This document shows, piece after piece, positions 31,109 to 41,443 of a stretch of DNA of 56,348 nt. The stretch covers positions 1 through 56,348 of the forward strand of contig JBJENW010000201.1 of the NCBI GenBank assembly GCA_051880395.1, read 5' to 3'. The position numbers were made by a program, and so were the translations under genes. The notes beneath the pieces are model-generated. The model saw only the letters and a program-made list of their open reading frames with translations. It was not told where the DNA came from and ran no database searches. Within the stretch, counting starts at the first letter, position 1. Every line of letters starts with the position of its first letter. Source of the stretch: JBJENW01 sp051880395 (GTDB taxonomy: Bacteria > Bacillota > Clostridia > Lachnospirales > Lachnospiraceae).

Positions 31109-33751
31109 GTGGCTGAACTGACACCAATGATGCAGCATTATATGGATACAAAAAAAGAGTATCCGGACTGTATTTTATTTTATCGATTAGGAGACTTTTA
31201 TGAAATGTTTTTTGAGGATGCGAAGATTGCCTCAAAAGAATTAGAAATCACATTGACGGGGAAAAGCTGTGGCTTAGAGGAGCGTGCTCCGATGTGCGGG
31301 GTTCCGTTTCATGCGGTAGAAAGCTATTTAAATAAGTTGGTTTCTCGTGGATATAAAGTAGCGATCTGTGAACAGGTAGAAGATCCCAAAAAAGCAAAAG
31401 GCATGGTCAAGCGAGAGGTCGTGCGCATCGTAACACCAGGAACAAACCTTGACAGTAATGCACTTGATGAATCCAAAAATAACTATATCATGAGCATTGT
31501 CTATATTGAGGACCGCTATGGAATCTCGACAGCAGATGTTTCGACCGGAGATTATTTTGTTACAGAAGTAGATTCGGAACGAAAACTGTTAGATGAAATT
31601 CACAAATTTTCTCCTTCCGAGATTATTTGTAATGAAGCCTTTTACATCAGCGGAGTGGACATCGAAGATATGCGGGGACGTCTTGGCATTTCCATCCATT
31701 CTCTGGATTCCTGGTATTTCTCGGATGACACCGTACAGACGATCTTAAAAGACCATTTTAAAGTAGCTTCTTTATCCGGTCTTGGGTTAGATACATTTCC
31801 ATGTGGTGTTGTTGCCGCCGGTTCCCTTTTGAAATATTTGTATGAAACTTTAAAAACACCGTTGCAGCACATGACAAGTCTGAAACCGTATACGACAGGA
31901 AAATTTATGATTCTCGACAGTTCCACGATGCGAAATCTGGAATTATTAGAAACTTTGCGGGAAAAACAAAAAAGAGGTTCCCTTCTCGGTGTACTCGATA
32001 AAACAAAAACCGCTATGGGAGCCCGAATGCTTCGCAGTTTCTTAGAACAGCCTTTGATTGAAAAAGAAGAAATTCTGATGCGTCAGGATGCAATCGAAGA
32101 GCTAAATCAGAACATGATGCTGCGCGATGAATTGCGGGAATATCTGTCTCCAATCTATGACCTGGAACGCTTGATCACACGTGTGACTTACCAGACCGCT
32201 AATCCGCGTGATCTGATCGCATTTCGAAATTCGGTCAAAATGCTCGACGCAATCAAAACGGTTCTCGGAGACTTTGCCTGTGAAGCGTTTCATACAATGA
32301 GCGAGCAATTTGATGACTTGCAGGATATTTATCAGTTGATCGATTCTGCGATCCAGGAAGACCCGCCAATCTCTGTTCGGGAAGGCGGTATGATCAAAGA
32401 CGGATACAACGAAGAGGTAGACCGTTTGAAAAAAGCGAAGACCGAAGGCAAACAGTGGCTTGCGGAAATGGAAGAAAAAGAGCGCGAGAAGACCGGTATT
32501 CATAATCTAAAGATCAAGTATAACAAAGTATTTGGTTATTATCTGGAAGTCACCAACTCCTATAAAAACCTTGTTCCGGATTATTATACCAGAAAACAGA
32601 CGCTGACGAATGCAGAACGTTATATCACGCCGGAGTTAAAAGAATTAGAGGATACGATTCTTGGTGCGGAAGACCGTCTGGTACAGCTCGAATATGAATT
32701 ATTCCGCGAAGTACGAGAAAAAATCGCGGCTGAAGTCATCCGGATTCAAAAAACGGCAAAGAATATCGCGTTTTTGGATGTGATGGCATCCCTTGCTTAT
32801 GTCGCAGAAAAAAATAATTACTGCCGCCCGAAGATCAATGAAAAAGGTGTCATTGATATCAAAGAGGGACGCCATCCGGTTGTGGAACAGATGATTCAAA
32901 ATGATCTGTTTGTCTCGAATGACACCTATCTCGATACAGACAAGCAGCGAATCTCCATTATTACAGGTCCGAACATGGCTGGAAAATCCACCTATATGCG
33001 ACAGACTGCACTGATCGTTCTGATGGCACAGATCGGAAGTTTTGTGCCTGCGACATCTGCAAATATTGGAATCGTAGATCGGATTTTCACCCGTGTCGGG
33101 GCATCGGATGATCTTGCAAGCGGTCAGAGTACCTTTATGGTCGAAATGTCCGAGGTGGCAAATATTCTGCGAAATGCGACTAGTAAAAGTCTTCTGATTC
33201 TCGATGAGATCGGACGTGGAACGAGTACCTTTGACGGACTGAGTATCGCGTGGGCCGTCGTGGAGCACATCAGTAATCCAAAACTTTTGGGCGCAAAAAC
33301 TTTGTTTGCTACACATTACCACGAGCTGACGGAACTGGAAGGCAAACTGGATAATGTACATAATTACTGTATTGCCGTCAAAGAAAACGGAGATGACATC
33401 GTCTTTTTACGTAAGATTGTTCCGGGTGGCGCTGATAAGAGTTACGGAATCCAGGTTGCACGTCTGGCCGGTGTACCGGATTCGATTATCGAGCGGGCAA
33501 AAGTGATCGTGGACGAATTGAGTGAAAATGATGTGACAGAATTAGTACAGCAGATTGCGGCAAAAGGAGAGACATCTCCACAAAAGAAACAGCCGGATGA
33601 CTTAGAAATGTCGCAGATTTCTTTGTTAGATACAGTGAAAGATGACGCAATCATCAAAGAGTTAGAAGAGGTAGATTTAAGCCATATTACACCGATCGAA
33701 GCGCTAAATAAATTGTATGAATTACAAAATAAAGTAAAAAATAGATGGTAA
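31109..33751 (+). CDS. mutS: DNA mismatch repair protein MutS
   Basis: Recognises mismatches and small loops and recruits MutL. The 880 residues have the mismatch-contact motif LGDFYEMFFEDA (Phe-X-Glu) near residue 30, connector, lever and clamp domains, and an ATPase with Walker A GPNMAGKSTYMRQ (from about 620). Walker B LLILDEIGRGTSTFDG and the FATHYHELTELE region follow. The start is GTG at 31109 with AAAGGAAG upstream. It sits 2 nt after the preceding stop and 15 nt before mutL. Confidence 0.97.
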   Translation: MAELTPMMQHYMDTKKEYPDCILFYRLGDFYEMFFEDAKIASKELEITLTGKSCGLEERAPMCGVPFHAVESYLNKLVSRGYKVAICEQVEDPKKAKGMVKREVVRIVTPGTNLDSNALDESKNNYIMSIVYIEDRYGISTADVSTGDYFVTEVDSERKLLDEIHKFSPSEIICNEAFYISGVDIEDMRGRLGISIHSLDSWYFSDDTVQTILKDHFKVASLSGLGLDTFPCGVVAAGSLLKYLYETLKTPLQHMTSLKPYTTGKFMILDSSTMRNLELLETLREKQKRGSLLGVLDKTKTAMGARMLRSFLEQPLIEKEEILMRQDAIEELNQNMMLRDELREYLSPIYDLERLITRVTYQTANPRDLIAFRNSVKMLDAIKTVLGDFACEAFHTMSEQFDDLQDIYQLIDSAIQEDPPISVREGGMIKDGYNEEVDRLKKAKTEGKQWLAEMEEKEREKTGIHNLKIKYNKVFGYYLEVTNSYKNLVPDYYTRKQTLTNAERYITPELKELEDTILGAEDRLVQLEYELFREVREKIAAEVIRIQKTAKNIAFLDVMASLAYVAEKNNYCRPKINEKGVIDIKEGRHPVVEQMIQNDLFVSNDTYLDTDKQRISIITGPNMAGKSTYMRQTALIVLMAQIGSFVPATSANIGIVDRIFTRVGASDDLASGQSTFMVEMSEVANILRNATSKSLLILDEIGRGTSTFDGLSIAWAVVEHISNPKLLGAKTLFATHYHELTELEGKLDNVHNYCIAVKENGDDIVFLRKIVPGGADKSYGIQVARLAGVPDSIIERAKVIVDELSENDVTELVQQIAAKGETSPQKKQPDDLEMSQISLLDTVKDDAIIKELEEVDLSHITPIEALNKLYELQNKVKNRW

Positions 33752-33766
33752 TAAGGGGGGAGACAG

Positions 33767-35866
33767 ATGCCGGAAATAGTATTATTAGATCAACAGACCA
33801 TCGATCAGATTGCAGCCGGAGAAGTAATTGAACGCCCGGCTTCTGTGGTAAAGGAACTCGTAGAAAATGCGATTGACGCGAAAGCCACTGCCATTACAGT
33901 GGAGATCAAAGACGGCGGAAAAAGTCTGATCCGTATTACCGATAACGGTTGCGGAATGCAAAAAGACCAGGTAAAACTTGCTTTTTTGCGTCATTCTACC
34001 AGTAAGATCCGACATGTAGAAGATCTGATGACGGTTTCTTCGCTTGGATTTCGCGGAGAAGCGCTGTCAAGTATTGCGTCCGTCGCACAAGTAGAATTGA
34101 TTACAAAAACACTGACAGCGGTTTCTGGTGTACGCTATGTCATCGAAGGCGGTAAAGATCGTGAACCGGAAGAAATTGGCGCACCGGATGGAACGACGTT
34201 TCTGGTGCGCAATCTTTTTTTCAACACTCCGGTGCGGCAGAAATTTTTAAAAACACCGGCGACGGAAGCCGGATACATCAGCGCGATGATGGAACATCTC
34301 GCATTATCTCATGCAGATATTTCCTTCAAATTTATTGCGAATGGTCAGGTAAAACTGCAGACATCCGGAAACGGAAAACTCAAAGATATCATTTATCAGA
34401 TCTATGGCCGTGAGATTGCAGCAAATCTGATTCCGGTATCGTTTGAATCAGAACGTTTTTCTTATCACGGTTTTATTGGAAAACCGTTGGTTTCCAGAGG
34501 AAATCGAAATTTTGAAAATTATTATATTAATCAGCGTTATATCAGAAGCAAATTGATCGCGAAGGGAATCGAAGAAGCGTACAAGCCGTTTTTGATGATG
34601 CATCAGTATCCGTTTACACTGCTCTATTTTGAACTGGACGGTACCCTTGTGGATGTGAATGTGCATCCAACAAAGATGGAACTTCGATTTCAGGAACCGG
34701 AGAAAATTTATAACGCAATTGTGCAGGGACTACGTGAGGCATTGACGCATAAAGATTTAATTCCGGAGGTATCCGCTGGCCCCGTGGAAAAGGGAAAAAA
34801 AGCAGCTGCTCCAAAACAGGAGGCAATTCCGGAACCGTTTGAGAAAAAACGACGGGAAGAGATATTCGAACAGAAAAACCAGGCAGAAGCCCCTCCGCAG
34901 CCAAAGGAGCCAAAACGGCCGGATTTTTTTGCGCGGGAAACAGATCATTCGTCCGCAAAACTGCAGTTGGAACAGGAAAATCCAGCCGGTGCAGAGAAAC
35001 AGCAGATCAACCGGCAGTTAAACCAACCGGCAGTTCCAAATTCTGTTGCAGAGGCTCAGATGGAACAACCGAAAGCGGATCCGTTGCCGAGTATGACAAA
35101 GCTTCAAAAAACATCTGTGTCATCTGAAAACACAAAAACAGATGCAAATGAAGGACAAAAAGAGGCGGCACCACAAAGAAATGCTACGATTGATCCAGAA
35201 ACGGTTTTTGTACAAAAAACTCCAAAACCGGAACAGATCGCCATAGCAGAAGATATTTTATACGGAGAGAATCCGACTCCGAAAAAGCGAAATGCCTATC
35301 GCATTATCGGACAATATCTTGATACCTACTGGCTGGTAGAATTCGAAGAAAAGCTATTTATCATTGATCAGCATGCGGCGCATGAAAAAGTGCTCTATGA
35401 AAAAATCATGCATTCGCTGGAAACGCACGAATTTACTTCACAGAATCTTTGTCCACCACTGGTCGTAACCCTTTCTATGGAAGAGGAGGTGCTGTTAAAT
35501 CAGTATCTCTCGGAATTTGAAAAGATCGGTTTCGAGATTGCACCGTTCGGTGGGCGGGAATATGCGATTTCAGCTGTCCCGGATAACCTGTTCGGCTTAG
35601 ACAGTAAACAGCTTTTATTTGATATGTTGGATGGACTAAGTGATGTAAATGGAAATTCTACGCCGGATGTGATCCGCCACAAAGCAGCAACCATGGCTTG
35701 CAAAGCAGCGGTAAAAGGGACGGAACATTTATCTCGACCGGAGGCAGAGGTGTTGATTGAGGAATTGCTTCAGTTAGAAAATCCATATAACTGTCCACAT
35801 GGAAGACCAACGATCATTTCCATGACAAAGTATGAATTAGAGCGAAAATTTAAACGAATTGTATAG
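33767..35866 (+). CDS. mutL: DNA mismatch repair protein MutL
   Basis: Couples mismatch recognition by MutS to excision. The GHKL ATPase N-terminal domain (about 1-330) has the ENAIDAKATAITVEIKDGG region, DNGCGM and GFRGEALSSIASV. A long Gln/Pro/Lys-rich linker (about 340-500) follows. The C-terminal domain carries the endonuclease signature DQHAAHEKVLYEK (about 534-546, matching DQHA-X2-E-X4-E) and CPHGRPT. It is therefore the nicking type used by bacteria without MutH. AAGGGGGGAG precedes the ATG. miaA starts 10 nt after the stop. Confidence 0.97.
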   Translation: MPEIVLLDQQTIDQIAAGEVIERPASVVKELVENAIDAKATAITVEIKDGGKSLIRITDNGCGMQKDQVKLAFLRHSTSKIRHVEDLMTVSSLGFRGEALSSIASVAQVELITKTLTAVSGVRYVIEGGKDREPEEIGAPDGTTFLVRNLFFNTPVRQKFLKTPATEAGYISAMMEHLALSHADISFKFIANGQVKLQTSGNGKLKDIIYQIYGREIAANLIPVSFESERFSYHGFIGKPLVSRGNRNFENYYINQRYIRSKLIAKGIEEAYKPFLMMHQYPFTLLYFELDGTLVDVNVHPTKMELRFQEPEKIYNAIVQGLREALTHKDLIPEVSAGPVEKGKKAAAPKQEAIPEPFEKKRREEIFEQKNQAEAPPQPKEPKRPDFFARETDHSSAKLQLEQENPAGAEKQQINRQLNQPAVPNSVAEAQMEQPKADPLPSMTKLQKTSVSSENTKTDANEGQKEAAPQRNATIDPETVFVQKTPKPEQIAIAEDILYGENPTPKKRNAYRIIGQYLDTYWLVEFEEKLFIIDQHAAHEKVLYEKIMHSLETHEFTSQNLCPPLVVTLSMEEEVLLNQYLSEFEKIGFEIAPFGGREYAISAVPDNLFGLDSKQLLFDMLDGLSDVNGNSTPDVIRHKAATMACKAAVKGTEHLSRPEAEVLIEELLQLENPYNCPHGRPTIISMTKYELERKFKRIV

Positions 35867-35876
35867 GAGGGATACC

Positions 35877-36824
35877 ATGAAAAAGCCACTTGTCATCCTG
35901 ACCGGACCAACGGCAGTCGGAAAAACCGAACTTTCCATTCAGCTGGCAAAAACAATCAACGGCGCTATTGTCTCCGCCGATTCCATGCAGGTTTACCGGG
36001 GAATGGATATTGGTTCTGCCAAAATCCGTCCAGAAGAAATGCAGGGCGTGGACCATTATCTGATCGATGTCCTTGATCCGGAAGAAACGTTTGATGTGCA
36101 TACGTTTCAACAGATGGCAAAGGATGCGATGGAAAAGATCTGGGCAAATGGGCAGATTCCGATTTTAACCGGAGGAACCGGATTTTATATACAGGCTGTT
36201 TTATATGACATTGATTTTACAGAAGAAAAAACAGATCTTTCCTATCGTCAAGAACTCGAAACACGTGCAAAAACAGAAGGCAGTGCGGCCCTTTTCGAGG
36301 AATTAAAACGCGTGGATCCGGCTTCTGCAGAAATGATTCATGAAAATAACGTCAAACGTGTGATCCGCGCTCTGGAATTTTATCATGAGACTGGTGAAAA
36401 AATATCCGTGCACAATGAAAAAGAACGACAGAAATCTTCCCCATATCAATTTGCCTATTATGTACTAACGGATGATCGGGCAAAGTTATATCAGCAGATT
36501 GATTCCAGAGTCGATCAGATGATGCAGCAGGGGCTGGTTTCGGAAGTGCAACAGTTAAAAGCGCGCGGCTGCCGTAAAGACATGGTCTCCATGCAGGGAT
36601 TGGGCTATAAAGAAATTTTGGCCTTTTTAGATAATGAATGCACGTTGGAAGAAGCTGTCTATATCATAAAACGTGACACACGTCACTTTGCCAAACGTCA
36701 GTTGACATGGTTTCGCCGTGAAAAAGAGGTGACATGGATTGACAAAGCTGCGTTTTCATATGATAATAATGCCATATTGCAATTTATAAAAAAAGATTTA
36801 CATACAAAGGAAATTTTTTTATAG
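35877..36824 (+). CDS. miaA: tRNA dimethylallyltransferase
   Basis: Adds dimethylallyl to N6 of A37 in tRNAs that read UNN codons. The 315 residues show the P-loop GPTAVGKT (10-17), SADSMQVYRGMDIGSAK, PILTGGTGFYIQAVLY, and the C-terminal DTRHFAKRQLTWFRRE. The ATG at 35877 follows TAGGAGG. The in-frame codon at 35859 lies inside mutL. The mutS-mutL-miaA order is common in Firmicutes. Confidence 0.96.
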   Translation: MKKPLVILTGPTAVGKTELSIQLAKTINGAIVSADSMQVYRGMDIGSAKIRPEEMQGVDHYLIDVLDPEETFDVHTFQQMAKDAMEKIWANGQIPILTGGTGFYIQAVLYDIDFTEEKTDLSYRQELETRAKTEGSAALFEELKRVDPASAEMIHENNVKRVIRALEFYHETGEKISVHNEKERQKSSPYQFAYYVLTDDRAKLYQQIDSRVDQMMQQGLVSEVQQLKARGCRKDMVSMQGLGYKEILAFLDNECTLEEAVYIIKRDTRHFAKRQLTWFRREKEVTWIDKAAFSYDNNAILQFIKKDLHTKEIFL

Positions 36825-36842
36825 AAACAGAAAGGAACAAAA

Positions 36843-38132
36843 ATGGAACAAAATTGGAAAGAAGAACAGTACCGGTCACTCGGTATTTCAAAAGAAGTAT
36901 ACGAATTTGGAACAACCATCGAAAAAGAGTTAAAAGAACGGTTTGAGACACTCGATGAAGTGGCAGAATTTAATCAATTAAAAGTTATTCGCGCGATGCA
37001 GCAGGAAAAGGTCAGTGCGGAGTGTTTTAACATTTCCTCTGGATACGGATATGATGACCTTGGCCGTGATACGCTGGAAAAAGTATATGCCAACTGTTTT
37101 AAAGGAGAGGATGCCCTTGTGCGCCCACAGATCACCTGTGGAACTCATGCACTGGCATTGGCATTGATGTCAAATCTGCGTCCGGGAGACGAGCTGCTTT
37201 CTCCTGTCGGGAAACCATATGATACATTAGAAGAAGTCATCGGCATCCGCCCGTCCAAAGGATCGCTTGCCGAATATGGCGTTACCTACAGACAAGTGGA
37301 TCTGTTGGAAGATGGATCTTTTGATTATGAAAATATAAAAAACGCAATCAATGAAAAGACAAAACTGGTGACAATTCAGCGTTCCAAAGGCTATCAGACA
37401 CGGCCAACACTTTCTGTTGCCCGAATCGGAGAACTGATCTCTTTTATTAAATCCATTAAACCGGATGTGATCTGTATGGTGGACAACTGTTACGGCGAAT
37501 TTGTGGAAGAAAAAGAACCGTTGGAAGTTGGCGCGGATATGATGGTGGGTTCTCTCATAAAAAATCCGGGTGGAGGACTGGCGCCGATCGGTGGATACAT
37601 TGTCGGGAAGAAAGAATGCGTGGAAAATGCCGCGTATCGTCTGACCTCACCAGGACTCGGAAAAGAAGTGGGCGCTTCACTTGGTGTCATCCAAAGTTTT
37701 TATCAGGGGCTGTTTCAAGCACCAACTGTTGTAAATGGTGCATTGAAAGGAGCGATTTTTGCTGCAAATATTTATGAAAAACTGGGATTTGATGTTGTAC
37801 CGAACGGCACAGAAAGCCGACACGATATCATACAGGCTGTCACATTAAATTCTCCGGAAGCGCTCTGCGCCTTCTGTGAGGGCATCCAGGCTGCTGCACC
37901 GGTCGACAGCTATGTCACACCTGAGCCGTGGGCTATGCCGGGATATGATTCGGATGTTATTATGGCGGCCGGCGCATTTGTACAGGGATCTTCGATTGAA
38001 TTGTCTGCGGACGGACCATTAAAACCACCGTATGCAGTCTATTTTCAAGGAGGACTGACCTGGTATCATGCAAAACTTGGTATTTTGATGTCTCTGCAGA
38101 AATTGTATGAAAAAAATATCATAAAATTATAA
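36843..38132 (+). CDS. Methionine gamma-lyase-family PLP protein (YnbB / aluminium resistance type)
   Basis: A 429-residue PLP-dependent enzyme of the Cys/Met-metabolism fold. Members near miaA in Firmicutes are called YnbB or aluminium-resistance protein, and their true substrates are not established. The PLP segment MMVGSLIKNPGGGLAPIGGYIVG (shown as GSLIKNPGGGLAPIGG) holds the likely Schiff-base Lys. Other family features are NISSGYGYDDLGRDTLEKVYA (part: SSGYGYDDLGRD), VRPQITCGTHALALAL, and the C-terminal YDSDVIMAAGAFVQGSSIEL. AAAGGAAC precedes the ATG. It is the last gene before the radC-mre block. Confidence 0.88.
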   Translation: MEQNWKEEQYRSLGISKEVYEFGTTIEKELKERFETLDEVAEFNQLKVIRAMQQEKVSAECFNISSGYGYDDLGRDTLEKVYANCFKGEDALVRPQITCGTHALALALMSNLRPGDELLSPVGKPYDTLEEVIGIRPSKGSLAEYGVTYRQVDLLEDGSFDYENIKNAINEKTKLVTIQRSKGYQTRPTLSVARIGELISFIKSIKPDVICMVDNCYGEFVEEKEPLEVGADMMVGSLIKNPGGGLAPIGGYIVGKKECVENAAYRLTSPGLGKEVGASLGVIQSFYQGLFQAPTVVNGALKGAIFAANIYEKLGFDVVPNGTESRHDIIQAVTLNSPEALCAFCEGIQAAAPVDSYVTPEPWAMPGYDSDVIMAAGAFVQGSSIELSADGPLKPPYAVYFQGGLTWYHAKLGILMSLQKLYEKNIIKL

Positions 38133-38286
38133 AATCGGCTAAAATTAAGACTTTCTTAACATTTTTAATAAAAAAAGTACCAAAAGCAGGTATACAATCG
38201 AAAACGCTTGTGTTAAAATAAACTGAATTGACTGAAGTTGATTGTTTACATAACCTTTAAGCAGAGAGAAAGCAGAAAGGAATTTT

Positions 38287-39000
38287 ATGAACAAACATCT
38301 TACAGTAAAAGAGCTTCCTGTTTCAGAGCGCCCGTATGAGAAATTTAAGGAGCGTGGTGCAGAATATCTGACGGATGCGGAGTTATTAGCCATCATCATT
38401 CGCACAGGGAGTAAACAAATAAAATCCATAGAATTGGCCGAACAGATATTAAGTATTCGTCAGCAGGGAATCCTAAACCTGTATGAATTATCTTTCGAGG
38501 AGCTGCAGCAGATTTATGGAATCGGTGAGGTAAAAGCGATTCAATTAAAATCAATCGCAGAACTTTCCAGACGGATCTGCCGTGAAAGCCGGCGAAAGGA
38601 TCTGGTCTTGCAGAATGCGCGAAGTGTCGCATTTTATTATATGGAGACACTCTGCCATGAATCAAAGGAGCATTTGCTCTTAAGCTGCTTTGATTCAAAA
38701 TGCAGGCTCTGTGGGGATAGTCTGATTTCCGTTGGAACCGTCAATGCCTCATTGGTTTCGCCACGCGAAATTTTTATGGAGGCTTTAAAGAAAAAAGCGG
38801 TCTATGTTATCCTGCTGCACAATCACCCAAGCGGCGATCCGACACCGTCTGCAGAAGACATCGAAGTGACCAGACGGATTTTTACATGTGGACAGCTGCT
38901 TGAGATTCCGTTATCGGATCATATTATTATTGGAGATCATAAATATTTTAGTTTTAGAGAAAAGGGACTATTAAATAGTCCGAAGGGAGATTGCACATGA
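38287..39000 (+). CDS. radC: RadC-family JAB-domain protein
   Basis: A 237-residue protein with an N-terminal UPF0758 helix-hairpin-helix region (ERPYEKFKERGAEYLTDAEL) and a C-terminal JAB/MPN metalloprotease-like domain with HNHPSGDPTPSAED (metal-binding His178 and His180). Despite the name, a DNA-repair role is not established. Gene order radC-mreBCD is conserved in Firmicutes. AGAAAGGA precedes the ATG. The stop overlaps the mreB ATG by 4 nt. Confidence 0.93.
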   Translation: MNKHLTVKELPVSERPYEKFKERGAEYLTDAELLAIIIRTGSKQIKSIELAEQILSIRQQGILNLYELSFEELQQIYGIGEVKAIQLKSIAELSRRICRESRRKDLVLQNARSVAFYYMETLCHESKEHLLLSCFDSKCRLCGDSLISVGTVNASLVSPREIFMEALKKKAVYVILLHNHPSGDPTPSAEDIEVTRRIFTCGQLLEIPLSDHIIIGDHKYFSFREKGLLNSPKGDCT

Positions 39001-40010
39001 ACAACATATTTGGCATTGATTTGGGAACCTGTAATATCAAGGTTTTTTGCAAATCCGCAAATAAAATTTTTAATGAAAAAAACACAGTTGCTATTGTAAA
39101 CAAAAATGAATTATATGCTTATGGCGATGACGCATATGCAATGTATGAAAAAGCACCGGAAAAAATCAAAGTATCTTTCCCGATCACAAACGGTGTGATC
39201 GCAGATTTTGACAACATGCAGGCTGTGATGGGAGAATTTCTCGATAAATATGCAAAAGGAAAGGTAAAAGGTTCCGAAATTATCGTTGCGGTTCCGACAG
39301 ACATCACAGATGTAGAAAAGAAAGCTTTTTCAGATCTGTTTTTACGCAGTCGTCTGAAACCAAAGAACGTATTATTATGTGATAAACCGATTGCAGATGC
39401 GGTAGGTCTTGGATTAGATGTGCACTCGCCGACTGGCGCGATGATCGTTGACGTTGGCGCGGATACAACAGAAATTTCCGTAATTTCACTTGGTGGACTG
39501 GTACTCAGCGACCTGTTACATTTTGGTGGAAACCGCATTGATGAGTCAATTATCAGTCACATCAAACGAAACTATAATCTGGTTATCGGCCAAAAGACAG
39601 CAAAAGTCTTAAAAGAGCAGCTGGGCTGTGCTTTGGAAGGTGCCGAAGGTTCTGCGGTCATCGTAGGACGTGATGTAGTAAGCGGTTTGCCGATTGAATT
39701 GGAGATTACGGCAGATGTCGTTTACGAGGCAATCAAAAACGATTTGAATTCGATTTGTAATTCGATCAAGATGATTCTGGAAAAAACACCTCCGGAGCTT
39801 GCAAAAGATATTATTTATTCCGGAATCTATCTGACAGGCGGATCTTCTCAGATTCATCATCTGGATGAATTATTTACAAATATCACACATATCAAGGTAA
39901 ACACTTGTGAAGAGCCGGAAGAATGTGTTGTACGCGGATTGAATAAGATTGTAGCGGATGATAAATTTAGAAAACTGGCCTATAGTCCAAAATCAAAAAT
40001 TTATAAATAG
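38997..40010 (+). CDS. mreB: Rod shape-determining protein MreB
   Basis: A bacterial actin homologue that forms membrane-associated filaments guiding cell-wall elongation. The 337 residues carry the actin signatures: phosphate-1 FGIDLGTCNIKVF (about 5-17), phosphate-2 IVDVGADTTEISVISLGG, and the adenosine loop YLTGGSSQI. It is more diverged than Bacillus MreB, having CNIKVF in place of NTLVY in the first motif. A TTG at 38991 is also in frame, but AAGGGA at 38983-38988 fits the ATG at 38997 better. mreC follows 10 nt downstream. Confidence 0.92.
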   Translation: MNNIFGIDLGTCNIKVFCKSANKIFNEKNTVAIVNKNELYAYGDDAYAMYEKAPEKIKVSFPITNGVIADFDNMQAVMGEFLDKYAKGKVKGSEIIVAVPTDITDVEKKAFSDLFLRSRLKPKNVLLCDKPIADAVGLGLDVHSPTGAMIVDVGADTTEISVISLGGLVLSDLLHFGGNRIDESIISHIKRNYNLVIGQKTAKVLKEQLGCALEGAEGSAVIVGRDVVSGLPIELEITADVVYEAIKNDLNSICNSIKMILEKTPPELAKDIIYSGIYLTGGSSQIHHLDELFTNITHIKVNTCEEPEECVVRGLNKIVADDKFRKLAYSPKSKIYK

Positions 40011-40020
40011 AGGGTAGCGT

Positions 40021-40893
40021 ATGAGACGGAAATCAAAATCAAAACTTCCATCGAAATATTTATTGATGGCCCTGACCGTAGTATGTATTCTCGGAATGAT
40101 CGTTAGTCTGACTGCTAATGTAAGCGGCGGGCCGTTAAATGCAGCAGCCGGATATGTCATCATTCCGATGCAGCGTGGAATTAATTCCATTGGAATATGG
40201 ATTTCCGATAAAGCGGATAATTTGAAACAGCTTGGAGATGTCATGCAGGAAAACAAGGAACTGCAGGCGCAGGTGGATAAATTGACAACAGAGCTGAATA
40301 CGATCAAATTGGAGCAATACGATTTAAAAGAATATCGCAAACTTTTGGACTTGGATGAAAAATATCCAAGCTACAAAAAGAAAGCTGCAAACGTCATCGG
40401 AAAAGATGCCGGTAACTGGTTTTCCACATTTCTGATCGATAAAGGCAGCAAAGACGGGATTGAAAAGGATATGAACGTGATCGCCGGAAGTGGATTAGTG
40501 GGACTTGTCACAGAAGTCGGTCCGAATTATGCAAAAGTTCGTTCCATTATCGATGACACCAGTAATGTCAGTGGAATGATCGTCACCACATCAGATCGCT
40601 GTATTGTCAGCGGAAATCTGAAACAAATGAATGATGACCAGGAAATTCCGTTTTCCAATCTGAAAGATTCGAAAAACAAAGTAAAAAAGGGTGCAGAGGT
40701 TGTTACATCACATATCAGTGATAAATATCTGCAGGGAATTTTGATCGGATACATCTCTGATGTACAAACGGATTCCAATAATCTGACAAAATCAGGAACG
40801 CTATCGCCGGCTGTCGATTTTGAACATTTAGGCGAAGTACTGGTTATTTTAGAAAAGAAAGAATATCAGAGTGAGAAAAAGGCAGCCAAATAG
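40021..40893 (+). CDS. mreC: Rod shape-determining protein MreC
   Basis: A 290-residue bitopic protein linking the MreB filament to wall synthases. A short basic N-terminus and one membrane segment (about 14-34) are followed by a coiled coil (about 65-112, MQENKELQAQVDKLTTELNT) and the two beta-barrel MreC core (AANVIGKDAGNWFSTFLIDKG, then GLVGLVTEVGPNYAKVRSIID in part: GLVGLVTEVGPNYAKV). A Lys-rich tail ends the protein. GAGGG precedes the ATG. Confidence 0.93.
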   Translation: MRRKSKSKLPSKYLLMALTVVCILGMIVSLTANVSGGPLNAAAGYVIIPMQRGINSIGIWISDKADNLKQLGDVMQENKELQAQVDKLTTELNTIKLEQYDLKEYRKLLDLDEKYPSYKKKAANVIGKDAGNWFSTFLIDKGSKDGIEKDMNVIAGSGLVGLVTEVGPNYAKVRSIIDDTSNVSGMIVTTSDRCIVSGNLKQMNDDQEIPFSNLKDSKNKVKKGAEVVTSHISDKYLQGILIGYISDVQTDSNNLTKSGTLSPAVDFEHLGEVLVILEKKEYQSEKKAAK

Positions 40894-40924
40894 GCTGAAA
40901 ATCCATAAAAATCGAGGTTTTTAA

Positions 40925-41443
40925 ATGAAACGAAAAATAGCAGTTGGCGCAATTATGATTCTATGTTTTTTACTGCAAAGTACCTTATTTCAAGCATTGT
41001 CCTTTGCATCAATCTCTCCGAATCTGTTGATTATAGTGGTTTCTTCTTATGGTTTTATGCGTGGGAAAAAAGAAGGGATGATCATCGGCTTTCTTAGTGG
41101 ATTACTGATGGATATCTTTTTTGGACCGGCGATTGGTTTTTATGCACTGATTTATATGTATATCGGTTATTGTAATGGGTTCTTTCGGAAATTGTTTTTC
41201 CCGGATGAAATCAAACTTCCACTGATGCTGATTTCGGTGAGTGATCTGGTATGTAACCTGTTAATTTATTTTTTCCTCTTTTTGTTCCGTGGAAAGTTTG
41301 AGTTTTCTTATTATCTGGTGCATATTATGATTCCGGAACTGGTATATACGATGCTGGTTACGGTTGTATTGTATTTTATTATTTTGCGTTTAGATCAGCG
41401 TCTGGAAAAGTCAGAGAAAAGGAGTGCAGGCAAGAGTGTTTAA
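40925..41443 (+). CDS. mreD: Rod shape-determining protein MreD
   Basis: A 172-residue integral membrane protein with five or six hydrophobic segments, in the normal position after mreC. It contains LLMDIFFGPAIGFYALIYMYIGY (as LLMDIFFGPAIGFYAL), typical for MreD. The basic C-terminus overlaps the start of the PBP gene by 8 nt with the chosen GTG. Confidence 0.88.
   Translation: MKRKIAVGAIMILCFLLQSTLFQALSFASISPNLLIIVVSSYGFMRGKKEGMIIGFLSGLLMDIFFGPAIGFYALIYMYIGYCNGFFRKLFFPDEIKLPLMLISVSDLVCNLLIYFFLFLFRGKFEFSYYLVHIMIPELVYTMLVTVVLYFIILRLDQRLEKSEKRSAGKSV

Noticed and set aside
38133..38286. Promoter or terminator between the YnbB-type gene and radC
   Set aside because: Only weak boxes (TATACA-17-TAAAAT at 38191-38219) and a 5-bp stem with a T run are visible. 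They are not strong enough to list as features.
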